Notes under the pieces: model-generated | What the model was told of the DNA's origin: nothing | Databases searched by the model: none | Seen by the model: only the letters and a program-made list of their open reading frames with translations | Shown: positions 43,550 to 53,047 of the stretch, piece after piece | Layout: the number at the start of each line of letters is the position of its first letter | Numbering within the stretch: the first letter of the stretch is position 1 | Program-made: the position numbers and the translations under genes | Source of the DNA: Clostridium sp. CX1 | GTDB taxonomy: Bacteria > Bacillota > Clostridia > Clostridiales > Clostridiaceae | Length of the DNA stretch: 64,000 nucleotides | Direction: 5' to 3' | Assembly: GCF_025398335.1 (NCBI RefSeq) | Contig: NZ_JAODOO010000001.1 | Location: 62,001 to 126,000, forward strand

Positions 43550-43574
43550 AACTATATAGTTAAACTATATAGTT
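43550..43574. promoter_or_regulatory. Double-palindrome operator, probably for the PadR regulator
   Basis: Two copies of the perfect palindrome AACTATATAGTT lie at 43550-43561 and 43563-43574, one base apart (13-bp period). They are flanked by ATACAA on the left and TTGTAT on the right, giving an overall dyad. Position over the transcription start and next to padR suggests autorepression. Confidence 0.7.
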
Positions 43575-43603
43575 CGGTTGTATATAAGGAGATGGAGGAT
43601 AAA

Positions 43604-43915
43604 ATGAATCTAACAAAGTTTTTACCACTAACGGAAACTACCTTTTACATTATGTTAGCGTTGAAAGAGGCAGCACATGGGTATGCTGTAATGCAAAAAG
43701 TAGAAAGTTTGAGTGACGGTAAAGTTAGGATTGCTGCGGGAACTATGTACGGTGCCCTTGATAACCTTACAAAACAAAAGTTGATTGAATCAGTAAAATC
43801 AGAGGACTCTCGAAGAAAGGTTTACAAGCTTACAGATATGGGCAATGAGGTTTTACAGCTTGAGACAATGAGATTAAGGCACATTATTAAAATAGCAGAA
43901 GAATTTGGTTTTTAG
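43604..43915 (+). CDS. PadR-family transcriptional regulator
   Basis: A 103-residue winged-helix protein. PadR features are ETTFYIMLALKEAAHGYAVM, the recognition region VRIAAGTMYGALDNLTKQ and the wing SRRKVYKLTDMGNEVLQLE. The ATG at 43604 follows GGAGGATAAA; an ATG at 43592 would overlap that site. The DUF2812 gene begins 11 bases after the stop. PadR/DUF2812 pairs are common in Firmicutes; the regulator usually represses its own operon and responds to a small or membrane-active molecule. Confidence 0.9.
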   Translation: MNLTKFLPLTETTFYIMLALKEAAHGYAVMQKVESLSDGKVRIAAGTMYGALDNLTKQKLIESVKSEDSRRKVYKLTDMGNEVLQLETMRLRHIIKIAEEFGF

Positions 43916-43926
43916 GAGGGAAAAAA

Positions 43927-44541
43927 ATGAAACAGTTTAAGGTTTTTGCTGATTTTGAACAGGAAGAACAATACCTAAATGACATGGCGCAAAAAGGATT
44001 TGAATTTGTAAAACGTTCTTCTTTAGGACTATATCATTTTAAAAAATCTGATTCAAAGAATAGATGTTATAAGGTAGACTACCGTATTTTTAATAAAAAA
44101 TCAGATTTTTTGGACTATATTTCAATATTTGAAGACAGCGGCTGGAAACACATTTACGGAACACAGGGGTCTGGTCAGCAATACTTTTTAAAACTATCTA
44201 AGCAAGCTATATCCGATATATTTTCAGATGAAGAATCAAGAGCAGAGAGATATATTCGTTTACAAAAGAGATGTTTAACATGGGTAGGGTCCCTAGTTTT
44301 GGCAGTAGTTGTGGTATTGATAAGCGTTAAGTTTAATTTATCAGAGCTATTCTTTTTAACACCTGGTCTGTGGCAAAAGGAAGGAAACGAATTTTGGAGA
44401 GCTTTCTGGTTTGAGTTTCCATTTATGCTTATGAGAGTTTTACCAGTTGCCTTCTGCGCAATAGGTGCTATTTTATACGGGTATTGGGCAAGAAAAGCAA
44501 AGAAGTCCTATGAAAAATTTTTATCCTATAAAAAAAGCTAA
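43927..44541 (+). CDS. DUF2812 membrane protein
   Basis: A 204-residue protein. The N-terminal cytoplasmic domain has the DUF2812 pattern: FADFEQEEQYLNDMAQKGFE, YHFKKSD, YKVDYRIFNKKSDF and EDSGWKHIYGT-type sequence. Two C-terminal hydrophobic helices follow (about residues 115-135 and 160-185), then a basic tail. TTAGGAGGG precedes the ATG. It is co-transcribed with PadR. The function is not established; such pairs may act in envelope-stress adaptation. Confidence 0.85.
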   Translation: MKQFKVFADFEQEEQYLNDMAQKGFEFVKRSSLGLYHFKKSDSKNRCYKVDYRIFNKKSDFLDYISIFEDSGWKHIYGTQGSGQQYFLKLSKQAISDIFSDEESRAERYIRLQKRCLTWVGSLVLAVVVVLISVKFNLSELFFLTPGLWQKEGNEFWRAFWFEFPFMLMRVLPVAFCAIGAILYGYWARKAKKSYEKFLSYKKS

Positions 44542-44559
44542 ACTTAATTATTATACTTC

Positions 44560-44606
44560 AAAGGAGGATTAGAACTACCTGCTTAGTTAGCTCTAATCCT
44601 CCTTTA
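44560..44606. terminator. Bidirectional terminator
   Basis: AAAGGAGGATTAGA pairs perfectly with TCTAATCCTCCTTT across an 18-base loop. It lies between the DUF2812 gene and the convergent telA gene. Confidence 0.9.
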
Positions 44607-44656
44607 AAGTATCTCTAGTAGTTTTAGCCTTAAGCTATTATAGAGAAAATATGTTG

Positions 44657-45799
44657 TTATCTAAGCTTTAAAAGCTTATTCTTCAATTGTTCTTCAATAT
44701 TTTGCAATTCCACTTCAGCCTCTTTACGTTTTTGACGCCCCTCTGTTTGTATACGAAGCACTTCATCAAGAGTTGAAATCAATGATTCATTTGTCTTGCG
44801 AAGAGTATCGATATCCACGATTCCACGCTCAGACTCTTTAGCTGTTTCTATAGTTGACATTTTAAGAGTTTCCGCATTCTTACGGAGAAGTTCATTTGTC
44901 ATATTTGTTACTTCACGTTGAACTTTAGCTGCATTACTAGAGTGAGCAACTCCAAGAGCTAGCACAATTTGGCTCTTCCAAAGGGGGATGGTATTTACAA
45001 TGGTAGATTGTATTTTCTCAGACATCAAAGAATCATTATTTTGAACTAAGCGAATCTGAGGAGCCATTTGAAGGGAAATCATTCTAGTTAGCTCTAAATC
45101 ATGAACTTTTTTCTCAAAGCGGTTACAAAGGGCTACAAAATCATTTGTTGCCTGTGCATCCTCAGGAAGTCCACTAGCTTTTGCTCTTTCTACCAGTATA
45201 GGCAGTTCCTCTTTCTCCAATTTTGCAAGTTTTTTTCTTCCAGCTAAAATATACATGGAAAGCTCTTTAAAATATACCTTATTTATTTCATACATTTTAT
45301 CAAGCATAGCAATATCTTTTAAAAGCTGTATCTGATGCTTTTCAAGGGTGGTACAAATTTTGTTTATGTTTCCTTCAACCTTCTCATATTTTGCCTTCAT
45401 ATTAGAAAGCTTCTGTGAAGTTTTCTTAAAGAAGCCTAAAAAGCCCTTTTTCTCATCTCCAGCATCAAAGTTTTTTAGCTCAACTACTACATTAGAGAGA
45501 ATATCACCTATCTCACCTAATTCCTTAGTCCTTACATTATTTAAAGCAGTTTCGGAAAAGTCTGCAATTTTTTTCTGAGCACCTACTCCATATTGTAGAA
45601 TTGAATTGGAGCTAGTTATATCAATTTTGTTTACGAACTCATCAACCATCTTTTTTTCTTCTTCTGTTAAGTAACTATCATCAAGAACTTCTGATTCAGT
45701 ATTTTCTTCTTTTACCTTAATTGTAGGAACCTCATCTTGAAAAGGTTCAAAGGTTAAGCTTGGCACTATATCACTATTTTCTTTAAATCCCTTCTCCAT
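44657..45799 (-). CDS. telA: TelA-family toxic anion resistance protein
   Basis: A 380-residue soluble, strongly helical protein. TelA/KlaA signatures include SILQYGVGAQKKIADFSE, TALNNVRTKELGEIGDILS, IWKSQIVLALGVAHS-type sequence (here IPLWKSQIVLALGVAHSSNA) and a C-terminal coiled coil TLDEVLRIQTEGRQKRKEAE. ATG 45799 is preferred over TTG 45805; AAGGGG lies upstream. The gene follows xpaC by 27 bases. TelA proteins are linked to tellurite, antibiotic and cell-envelope stress resistance, but the mechanism is unsettled. Confidence 0.9.
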   Translation of the reverse strand: MEKGFKENSDIVPSLTFEPFQDEVPTIKVKEENTESEVLDDSYLTEEEKKMVDEFVNKIDITSSNSILQYGVGAQKKIADFSETALNNVRTKELGEIGDILSNVVVELKNFDAGDEKKGFLGFFKKTSQKLSNMKAKYEKVEGNINKICTTLEKHQIQLLKDIAMLDKMYEINKVYFKELSMYILAGRKKLAKLEKEELPILVERAKASGLPEDAQATNDFVALCNRFEKKVHDLELTRMISLQMAPQIRLVQNNDSLMSEKIQSTIVNTIPLWKSQIVLALGVAHSSNAAKVQREVTNMTNELLRKNAETLKMSTIETAKESERGIVDIDTLRKTNESLISTLDEVLRIQTEGRQKRKEAEVELQNIEEQLKNKLLKLR

Positions 45800-45826
45800 T
45801 TTCAAATTCCCCTTTCTCCTTTAATA

Positions 45827-47026
45827 TTATTTTTTAAAATCATTCTTAGTCAGCCCTTCTTGAGTAAACAAGGTTTCAAGTACAGAAATATCTGTAGAAA
45901 TATCTAAGGCCACTTCTCCAAATAAATCGTCTAAGAGCTTCTCAAAAGCCATATTTATAACATCTATGGATTTTTCAATTTCATTCTTTGCCTTCTTTAT
46001 ATTTTCTCCTTGAACGGGCTGATCATTTAGCTCCTTATATGCATTAACTAACTTTAAGGTTATAGGAAGGTAATGATTAGTGAATTTATTAACCTCCTGG
46101 AGCTTTTTAGGGTTATTCTCTACATAGTTAAATATCTGGCTTATAATATTTTGAAGTCTGTGTAATTTTAATCCGATTTCCTCTCTATTAATAGCATCAC
46201 TGGTATTTTTTATCTGTTCAATATAGTCCTTTCCCAGCTCCAGTGCATATCTCAATTCTCTTTTTTCAGGATTATTTGTTTCTTTCTTTAACTCCTCTTG
46301 TCTTCTTAGTTCTTCTTCATTACGATGCTTAAGAGCCTCTTGCGAATTTAAATAGTTCTCGTAAACTTCATCATTTAGCAGGAAGTATGCTTCTTTATCA
46401 TCAATATGTGCCTGTGGAAACATACCTAAATGAACCATATTTCTTAAATCCTTCACAACAAACTTAGGTTTCATTCTAACAGCAGAAGCTAATTTTTCTA
46501 TGGAACAATAACTTTGATTGTCTAAGGCTTTTACATACCCTTTAAAACGCTTTACTCTTTTTCTTAAACTTATACCTCTTAGGGCTGAGACTAAACTCAA
46601 TAGAAAAAAAGAAAAGATAATTCCTAAAGTAATAAAATTAGCTGTTGAAACTACAGTAAAGAAAGAGGTAAATATAGAATACATAGTTAACAAAGCTCCA
46701 AATACTCCGCAGCCTGCAAATCCCAATATCATATAGAGTATTCCAGATATGCTTCCAGCTGGTCTTTTAGGAATATACCTTTGGATTTTATTTTTATCCT
46801 TTGAATATATACTGGTAACAGTTTTATATTTATTGAGCGTTTTATTTTTAACTGTTTCATTAAAAAACTGTGAGTTATTCTTTAAATTCTTTTTCGCTTC
46901 ATTAAAAACACTCTCAGTTTTACTGTTTATATCCTCTTTTAATCCAGCAAAATCTATAGCGTTAAAGGCATTTTTTAATGTATCTCTAATTTGGTCCTCT
47001 AAATCAGAAAAATCTCTTTTTCTCAT
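45827..47026 (-). CDS. xpaC: XpaC-like membrane protein (5-bromo-4-chloroindolyl phosphate hydrolysis family)
   Basis: A 399-residue protein with an N-terminal helical region, two to three hydrophobic helices (about residues 100-165), a winged-helix-like domain (CSIEKLASAVRMKPKFVVKD and RNMVHLGMFPQAHIDD near 195-230), a charged coiled segment (EEELRRQEELKKE) and a helical C-terminus ending LFTQEGLTKNDF. This is the XpaC architecture. It is first in a two-gene operon with telA, an association seen across Firmicutes. GAGGAATTGTT precedes the ATG. The hydrolase name comes from an old screen and is probably misleading. Confidence 0.88.
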   Translation of the reverse strand: MRKRDFSDLEDQIRDTLKNAFNAIDFAGLKEDINSKTESVFNEAKKNLKNNSQFFNETVKNKTLNKYKTVTSIYSKDKNKIQRYIPKRPAGSISGILYMILGFAGCGVFGALLTMYSIFTSFFTVVSTANFITLGIIFSFFLLSLVSALRGISLRKRVKRFKGYVKALDNQSYCSIEKLASAVRMKPKFVVKDLRNMVHLGMFPQAHIDDKEAYFLLNDEVYENYLNSQEALKHRNEEELRRQEELKKETNNPEKRELRYALELGKDYIEQIKNTSDAINREEIGLKLHRLQNIISQIFNYVENNPKKLQEVNKFTNHYLPITLKLVNAYKELNDQPVQGENIKKAKNEIEKSIDVINMAFEKLLDDLFGEVALDISTDISVLETLFTQEGLTKNDFKK

Positions 47027-47271
47027 AACAATTCCTCCAAATTATTTTCTTATAGATTACTATAACTGTAATAATATTTTGGCTCTATTATATATCATTC
47101 TTTTATAAATTACAATTTGTAACAACTTCCTAGTGAGATTAATCCAAGTTAACTAACTTTAATTGATGATTTTACATACAACAGTAAAATAGGAAAAATG
47201 TTGCTAAGAATTGAAGGAAAATGCATAATTTTCTTGAATATATTCTATATAAAACTTTAAGGGGGAGAAAC

Positions 47272-49665
47272 ATGAAACAGGCAAAAAAAATTTTTTCACT
47301 ATTTTTAGTTATTATTATGATGACATTTTCCTTAACGATTCCAGCCAAAGCAGCAGACAGCTATGCTGAGGTAGCGGCAACTGTTGTAGAAGTACAAAAA
47401 TACGGTAATCTTACAATGGATATTAAACCTGAGGCATTATATAGTGCAGGCTACAAATTAGGTGATATTCTAAAAGTTACAGTAGGTGATAACGCACTTA
47501 AAATGCCATTTTGCACATCTTATAGTGATGTAGATACAGGAAGCCTGGTAGTACGTGATGACCAGGTAAATAAATCACTAATTGTGGCAATTAACATGGG
47601 CAATTTTTCTACCAAATATAATGTAAAAGTAGGGGATAAAGTAACATTCTCCTTATCAGAAAAGGAAGGATATCTTTCAGAGTATCAACTGCACCAGTTA
47701 AAACGTACCAATGTACGCTCTGACTATGCAACGGATTCTATATTTGCAAATTTCCGTAATATAACAACTACTAGAATTAAGCCAGCTGTTTTATACAGAA
47801 GCAGCAGTCCTGTAAATAATGAGTTAAAGCGTGCTGCTTATTCTGATGCACTAGCTAAGGCTGCAGGAGTAAAAACAGTGCTTAACTTAGCTGATTCAGA
47901 TGAAGAAATAAAAGGTTATTTTGCATCAAAGGATTTTAATTCTGACTATTATAAGTCACTATATGATGCAGGCAAAGTCAAAGCCTTAGATATGGACGTT
48001 GATATTGCAGGAGAAGACTTCGGAAAAAAATTAGCTGAAGGACTCCGTTTCCTAAGCAAAAATGAGGGTCCTTATCTCATTCACTGTACAGAAGGAAAAG
48101 ACAGAGCAGGCTTTGTAAGTGCACTTTTAGAGTCACTTATGGGTGCAAAGCTTGATGAAGTATCTGCAGATTATATGACTACTTACGAGAACTATTATAA
48201 AGTTAAAAAGGGCAGCGATCAGTATACATCAATAGCAAATAACAATATAGTTCAATCATTAACTACAGTTGTTTGCGGCTATAAAAAGGGCAGCGATATC
48301 TCAGCAGTTGACCTCTCAGCAGCTGCAGAAAAGTATCTAAAAAAATACGGTATGACTTCAAATGAGATTAAAGCTCTTAAGACAAAGCTTTCAGCTAATT
48401 CTATTTATAAAACTCCAAGTGCAGCAGGTTCAGTTACAGAGATAGAGAAATATGGACATGCATCAACTGATATTTTAATTAATGATTTCTATAAATTAGG
48501 CTTTAAAACAGGTGATATGGTAACAGTTATATTTGATAACGGTTTTGTAATGGAAGCACCATTTTTAGATGGTTACTATGTGGACAATGGAAAACCACTA
48601 GTGCGTGCATATCCAGGACAGACCAATATAGCAGTATGTATCAACTATGGAAAGCTCAATGAGGTAGCTAATGTAAAGGCTGGCAGTAAAGTAACAATTA
48701 TGCTTAGCCGTCCAGAGGGATATCTGGCTCAGTACCAGATTCGTAAGCTAGCACGTACTAATGAACGTAAGGATTATTCCTCCGATGAGGTATTTGCTAA
48801 CTTCCGTAACGTTACAATGGGTAATATTGCAAAAGGTGTACTTTATCGCAGCTCAAGTCCAATAAATAACGAACTTGGACGTGCTTCCTATGCGGACAAG
48901 CTTATTAAGGAAGCTAAAATAAATAGAGTTGTTAATCTTGCCGATTCAGCTGATAATATTAATAAATATCTTGAAGCAAAGGACTTTGCATCTCCATATT
49001 ATGCAAGCCTTTACAAGAATAATCAAGTATTACCTCTAAATATGGGACTTGCATATGAAAGCAGTGAGTTTAAAGCAAGCATAATTAAAGCTATGGTATT
49101 TATGTCAGAGAATAAAGGACCTTATCTTTTCCATTGCACAGAAGGTAAGGATCGTACAGGCTTTTACGGAGCACTAGTAGGGGCTTTAATGGGTGCATCA
49201 AAGGATGAGATTGTTGAAGATTACATGGAAAGCTATATTAATTATTATGGTGTTAAAAAAGACACAGACCAATACAAACTAATTTCTGAAGATGTACTTG
49301 CAATGCTTAAAGTTATTGCAGACAACTCTGATTTAGACAAAGCAGACCTTGCAGCAAGTGCAAAGAACTATCTTCTATCAGGGGGTATGACAGATAAACA
49401 GATTGAGACATTAAAGGCTAATCTTTCTACAGAAGTTGCAGCTTCAGAAGGAAACAAGAACAATGACACAAGCAATAACAGTAGCAAAGAAGATAATAAA
49501 GTGGTAACTTATACTGTGGTTAAGGGAGATACTTTATGGAGTATAGCTAAGAAAAATCTCGGAGACGGCAAACGTTATATAGAGATTCGTAAGCTTAATG
49601 AGAACGCAGTTAAAAATGATAACATAATTTATGTTGGACAGAAATTAGTCCTTCCAAATAAGTAA
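47272..49665 (+). CDS. Secreted protein with two SAM-hydrolase-C-like plus tyrosine-phosphatase units and a LysM domain
   Basis: A 797-residue exported protein. ATG 47272 follows AAGGGGGAGAAAC and a signal peptide (cleavage near AKA-ADS). Unit 1 has a beta-rich domain like the C-terminal part of SAM hydroxide adenosyltransferases (VVEVQKYGNLTMDI, SLIVAINMGNFSTKYNVKVG), then a phosphatase domain with FANFRNITT and the P-loop HCTEGKDRAG (Cys272). Unit 2 repeats the order: VTEIEKYGHASTDI, ANFRNVTMGNI, HCTEGKDRTG (Cys622), 350 residues apart. A Ser/Asn-rich linker and a LysM domain (VVKGDTLWSIAKKNLGDG) anchor it to the wall. Both C-x5-R loops look active. Substrate unknown. Confidence 0.8.
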   Translation: MKQAKKIFSLFLVIIMMTFSLTIPAKAADSYAEVAATVVEVQKYGNLTMDIKPEALYSAGYKLGDILKVTVGDNALKMPFCTSYSDVDTGSLVVRDDQVNKSLIVAINMGNFSTKYNVKVGDKVTFSLSEKEGYLSEYQLHQLKRTNVRSDYATDSIFANFRNITTTRIKPAVLYRSSSPVNNELKRAAYSDALAKAAGVKTVLNLADSDEEIKGYFASKDFNSDYYKSLYDAGKVKALDMDVDIAGEDFGKKLAEGLRFLSKNEGPYLIHCTEGKDRAGFVSALLESLMGAKLDEVSADYMTTYENYYKVKKGSDQYTSIANNNIVQSLTTVVCGYKKGSDISAVDLSAAAEKYLKKYGMTSNEIKALKTKLSANSIYKTPSAAGSVTEIEKYGHASTDILINDFYKLGFKTGDMVTVIFDNGFVMEAPFLDGYYVDNGKPLVRAYPGQTNIAVCINYGKLNEVANVKAGSKVTIMLSRPEGYLAQYQIRKLARTNERKDYSSDEVFANFRNVTMGNIAKGVLYRSSSPINNELGRASYADKLIKEAKINRVVNLADSADNINKYLEAKDFASPYYASLYKNNQVLPLNMGLAYESSEFKASIIKAMVFMSENKGPYLFHCTEGKDRTGFYGALVGALMGASKDEIVEDYMESYINYYGVKKDTDQYKLISEDVLAMLKVIADNSDLDKADLAASAKNYLLSGGMTDKQIETLKANLSTEVAASEGNKNNDTSNNSSKEDNKVVTYTVVKGDTLWSIAKKNLGDGKRYIEIRKLNENAVKNDNIIYVGQKLVLPNK

Positions 49666-49690
49666 AATTATTAAGAAAAACATAAAGATT

Positions 49691-49733
49691 ATAAAACAGG
49701 ACTTTGCATCATAGGCAAGGTCCTGTTTTATAA
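49691..49733 (+). terminator. Terminator after the tandem phosphatase gene
   Basis: ATAAAACAGGAC pairs with GTCCTGTTTTAT, with an inner TTGC/GCAA pairing. It begins 26 bases after the stop. Confidence 0.9.
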
Positions 49734-49787
49734 CAGTTATATTACATGAAATATTATCTATACAGCTATTAATTGGGGGGAATTAAT

Positions 49788-50168
49788 ATGAAAATAGAGG
49801 ATATAGCATTTAGTGCTCTTTTGGCAGTTGGGCTTATAACTCTAACATTTCGAGGCCTCATTAAGAAAAATTTAATAAAGCCAAGTAAAATTTCAAGGAT
49901 ATTTTATCAAGATGATGAAAGCTTTATTAATTATTGGGAAAAGGCACAAGAAAAAGGCATATTAAACTATATCATTAAAAAAATTATTTATATGACTATT
50001 ACCTTCGGTATAATGAACGGTATTAGTGTATTGTATAAAAAACAAGCGCAAACAGTAACATTGTTTGGATATTTGTTGATTTGCGTTATCGCAGGGGGAC
50101 TATATTACATATCTTGGGGTGACAACCAGAATAAGTACAATGAATTAAAGGAGAAAGAAGATAGGTAA
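49788..50168 (+). CDS. Small membrane protein, unknown function
   Basis: A 126-residue protein with three predicted hydrophobic helices (about residues 6-24, 65-83 and 90-108) and charged ends (C-terminus NKYNELKEKEDR). ATG 49788 follows TTGGGGGGAATTAAT. No family was recognised. It is alone between two terminators. Confidence 0.55.
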   Translation: MKIEDIAFSALLAVGLITLTFRGLIKKNLIKPSKISRIFYQDDESFINYWEKAQEKGILNYIIKKIIYMTITFGIMNGISVLYKKQAQTVTLFGYLLICVIAGGLYYISWGDNQNKYNELKEKEDR

Positions 50169-50329
50169 AGAATTTATAATTATCTAGTATCTAAAACTGA
50201 TAACAAAGTAATGTCTAGTTGCAATTTTAAAGATAATTTTATAAGTGAAAATAATGGATTCATATATATTATAAGAACAAAAATATGACATGTTTATATA
50301 GTGTATCAAAGGGATTAAAGCAACTTAAA

Positions 50330-50369
50330 ACTTATACCCCCTATGTTTTAAAGCATAGGGGGTATAAGT
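50330..50369. terminator. Bidirectional terminator
   Basis: A 16-bp perfect stem, ACTTATACCCCCTATG pairing with CATAGGGGGTATAAGT, around an eight-base loop. It lies between the small membrane protein gene and the convergent DUF975 gene. Confidence 0.92.
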
Positions 50370-50373
50370 GATT

Positions 50374-51129
50374 TTAGTATAAATTATTGTTATCTGAGAT
50401 CCATTCAGTTAATAATAAATCTTGACGGCTGCACAAGTCGTTTTTTAAAGCATCTTTTCTCAACACTAAATATAGCTCAGCGTTTGTAGCGTTCTGATAA
50501 GGCATTACGAAAAGTACGCCTATTCCTAGGGCTAATACACCTAGCAAGTACCATCCAATAAAGGATAAATCTAATATAAACATATTAAATTTATGGCCTT
50601 TAGTCATCTCATTACTTAGAGCAATGGCTTCTCGAGCTCCAATGTTTGGATTGTCAGCAAGAATATAGGGTACCATTCTGTAGGCATAGGATTTAATGAT
50701 TCCAGGTATGATTAATAGCAGAGTCCAAAGGAAGATAAAAACCTTAGTTAAAAACATTGTCTTAACTATACCCATATAATTTTGCCTATTAAATCCAAAA
50801 CTAAAGCATTTTTTATTATCCTTATATTCAGCAGACTTAACAAAATACCTTTGGCCGCCTACTTCTAAACTATAACCAATAAAAATACGAAGAGCTATTG
50901 TTACTGCAAGGATAATTAGTATAATTGATATAAATTCCCAAAGCATAAAGCCGCTATTATGGAAGTTTGAATAAATAGAGTCACTAGAGTTTGTAGAGTG
51001 AGAACCACTTCCGCCTCCCCAATTGTTACCTCCTGCTAGGGCAACGACTATACTAACTCCAAATGCACCTAAGTAGGATTTTCTTAAAACTGCCTTAGCT
51101 TTATCTTTTAATTCTTTTCTAGACCACAT
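50374..51129 (-). CDS. DUF975 family membrane protein
   Basis: A 251-residue protein with about five hydrophobic segments. The N-terminus MWSRKELKDKAKAVLRKSY and the block FLWTLLLIIPGIIKSYAYRM, followed by MVPYILADNPNIGAREAIAL and SNEMTKGHKFNMFILDLSFI, are the DUF975 signature. A Gly/Ser/Asn-rich extracellular loop (GGNNWGGGSGSHSTNS) lies between the first two helices. The family has no known function. Monocistronic. Confidence 0.85.
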   Translation of the reverse strand: MWSRKELKDKAKAVLRKSYLGAFGVSIVVALAGGNNWGGGSGSHSTNSSDSIYSNFHNSGFMLWEFISIILIILAVTIALRIFIGYSLEVGGQRYFVKSAEYKDNKKCFSFGFNRQNYMGIVKTMFLTKVFIFLWTLLLIIPGIIKSYAYRMVPYILADNPNIGAREAIALSNEMTKGHKFNMFILDLSFIGWYLLGVLALGIGVLFVMPYQNATNAELYLVLRKDALKNDLCSRQDLLLTEWISDNNNLY

Positions 51130-51490
51130 AAAATCTATCTCCTATCTAAATTATTAATCTACTTCAAAAATCATGCTGTAAAACTTATTGAATTAAGAAG
51201 TTGTTATGAATATATAATAGGTTATTTAATACTATATATCAAGTTGCTCAAATGCACATATTTGTCCTTAGTAATTAATTATACCTTTCAAACAAAGATA
51301 GCCTTTCTGCTGCATTTAATTGCTTGTTTTTTCTCATGATTTTTAAGTTAAATGAAACTATTAGCATATTAAATAAATATGCTATTTACCACAAAAGCAT
51401 CACTAATTTTTAAAATGGGCTGTATTAATTGTAGTATCACTATTTACAGTGTATAATATATGTAAAACATGTAAAAAAGAGGAGATGAAA
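51130..51490. other. 360-base divergent intergenic region
   Basis: No gene was seen. It holds an inverted repeat, TAGCATATT/AATATGCTA (51362-51384, five-base loop), and the promoter of the CWB2 gene (51429-51457). The remainder is AT-rich without recognised motifs. Confidence 0.6.
51429..51457 (+). promoter_or_regulatory. Promoter of the CWB2 cell-wall protein gene
   Basis: TTGTAG (51429-51434) and a perfect TATAAT (51452-51457) are separated by 17 bases, 34 bases before the chosen start codon. Confidence 0.65.
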
Positions 51491-53029
51491 ATGGGTATTA
51501 AAAAATATGTTTTTAGTTTATTTATCATGGCATTAGCATTTTTTTCAATGAATCCAGTTACTGTATTTGCGGATTCGCCAGTAACATCTACTGACTTTTA
51601 TAGGGCTTATACTGATATTAGTATTGTAAAAACAGCTAAAGAAAAGGGAGCTGTAGACCAAGAAATAGCTAATTATTTACACTCAAGTAAAAATCCTATT
51701 GATGTTAAAGCAGCAGTTATTAATGCATTAGGTTGGGACTTAGAAGGTAAAAATAATGCAGAAAACTATGTTAAGTTAACTTATTCAAATAGTATAGACA
51801 AACTAGATATAGAGTTGCTGTCTGGAGATGAAATTTTCTGTATAAGCTATATGATGGCTTTAGATGATTATTTTCATGTTGATAAGGCCTTGTCATTAAT
51901 GGAGAAAGCTTATGAAAAAAATAATACTAGTTTCACAATTGCAATAGTTAGAAGTATTATAAAAGGACAAGCTATTACTAGTGAGGATTGGGGAAGGATT
52001 TGGACTAATACAGCAAGTGTTTTAGATGATAAAACCCTTGTAAAAGATATGAGACAAGAAGCAATAGATATTATTGTAGAATATATGAAATTATATGAAA
52101 AGTATCCAGTAGGTACTACCATTACAACTAATAGAATGTGGGGAGCTGATAGATACGATACATCAGCAAAAATATGTGAAAAAGGTTGGACTCAAAGTGA
52201 TTATGTAGTAATAGCTTCAGGAGAAGACTTTCCTGACTCCTTAGGCGCAGCACCATTAGCCAAAAAGTACAATGCACCAATATTGCTAAATACTCGAGAT
52301 AGTTTATTACCACAGGTATCATCACAGATAGATAGATTAAAAGCTAAATATGCCATACTGGTAGGTGGACAAGGATCACTGTCTTTAAAGGTAGAAGCTG
52401 CTATAAGAACTAAAGGATTAGATATTGTTAGATTATCTGGTCCAACTAGATATGATACATCTATAAGCATAGCAAATAGAGTAGGTAACAATGGTGAGAT
52501 TATTATAACAACTGGAACTGATTTTAGCGATGGGTTAAGTGCAGCACCTATGGCTGCTAAAGCAGGAATACCAATTATACTAGTGCCAAAGGATACTGTA
52601 CCAGATGCTGTTAAAAATTATTTGGCTAATAATAAAATAACTAAAACAATAGTATTAGGAGATACAGATGTAATTAGTGATAATGTAGCTAATCAATTCC
52701 CAGCAGTGGAAAGAATAACAGGTAAAAACAAATTTGAGAGAAATATTAATATCATAAATAAATTTTCAAGTGATATTAGCTTCAGTAAAGTTTGTATAGC
52801 ATCTGGAGATAACTTTCCAGACGCCTTATCTGGAACAGCATACTGTGCTTTAAATTCAGAACCAATAATCTTACTGTCTAACGAAGGAGTTCCACCTGTA
52901 ACAAGTTCATTTGTTGCGTCTAAATCAGGAATTGTAATTGAGATAGATGTTTTAGGAGGAGATGCTTCTGTAGAAGATTCTATGGTAAGTAGCACGGTGT
53001 ATCAGCTTACAAACAGTACAAAGAATTAA
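51491..53029 (+). CDS. Cell-wall-binding repeat 2 (CWB2) surface protein
   Basis: A 512-residue exported protein. ATG 51491 follows AAGAGGAGATGAAA; the signal peptide ends near FADS. The N-terminal half (about residues 29-210) is a helical domain that I do not recognise. The C-terminal half has three CWB2 repeats, with the marks WGADRYDTSAKICE, VVIASGEDFPDSLGAAPLA, LSGPTRYDTSISIAN, TTGTDFSDGLSAAPMA and ASGDNFPDALSGTAYCA. Three repeats form a trimeric module that attaches to secondary wall polymers in Clostridium. A promoter and a terminator frame it as a single gene. Confidence 0.92.
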   Translation: MGIKKYVFSLFIMALAFFSMNPVTVFADSPVTSTDFYRAYTDISIVKTAKEKGAVDQEIANYLHSSKNPIDVKAAVINALGWDLEGKNNAENYVKLTYSNSIDKLDIELLSGDEIFCISYMMALDDYFHVDKALSLMEKAYEKNNTSFTIAIVRSIIKGQAITSEDWGRIWTNTASVLDDKTLVKDMRQEAIDIIVEYMKLYEKYPVGTTITTNRMWGADRYDTSAKICEKGWTQSDYVVIASGEDFPDSLGAAPLAKKYNAPILLNTRDSLLPQVSSQIDRLKAKYAILVGGQGSLSLKVEAAIRTKGLDIVRLSGPTRYDTSISIANRVGNNGEIIITTGTDFSDGLSAAPMAAKAGIPIILVPKDTVPDAVKNYLANNKITKTIVLGDTDVISDNVANQFPAVERITGKNKFERNINIINKFSSDISFSKVCIASGDNFPDALSGTAYCALNSEPIILLSNEGVPPVTSSFVASKSGIVIEIDVLGGDASVEDSMVSSTVYQLTNSTKN

Positions 53030-53047
53030 GATGAAAAATTGATGTAA

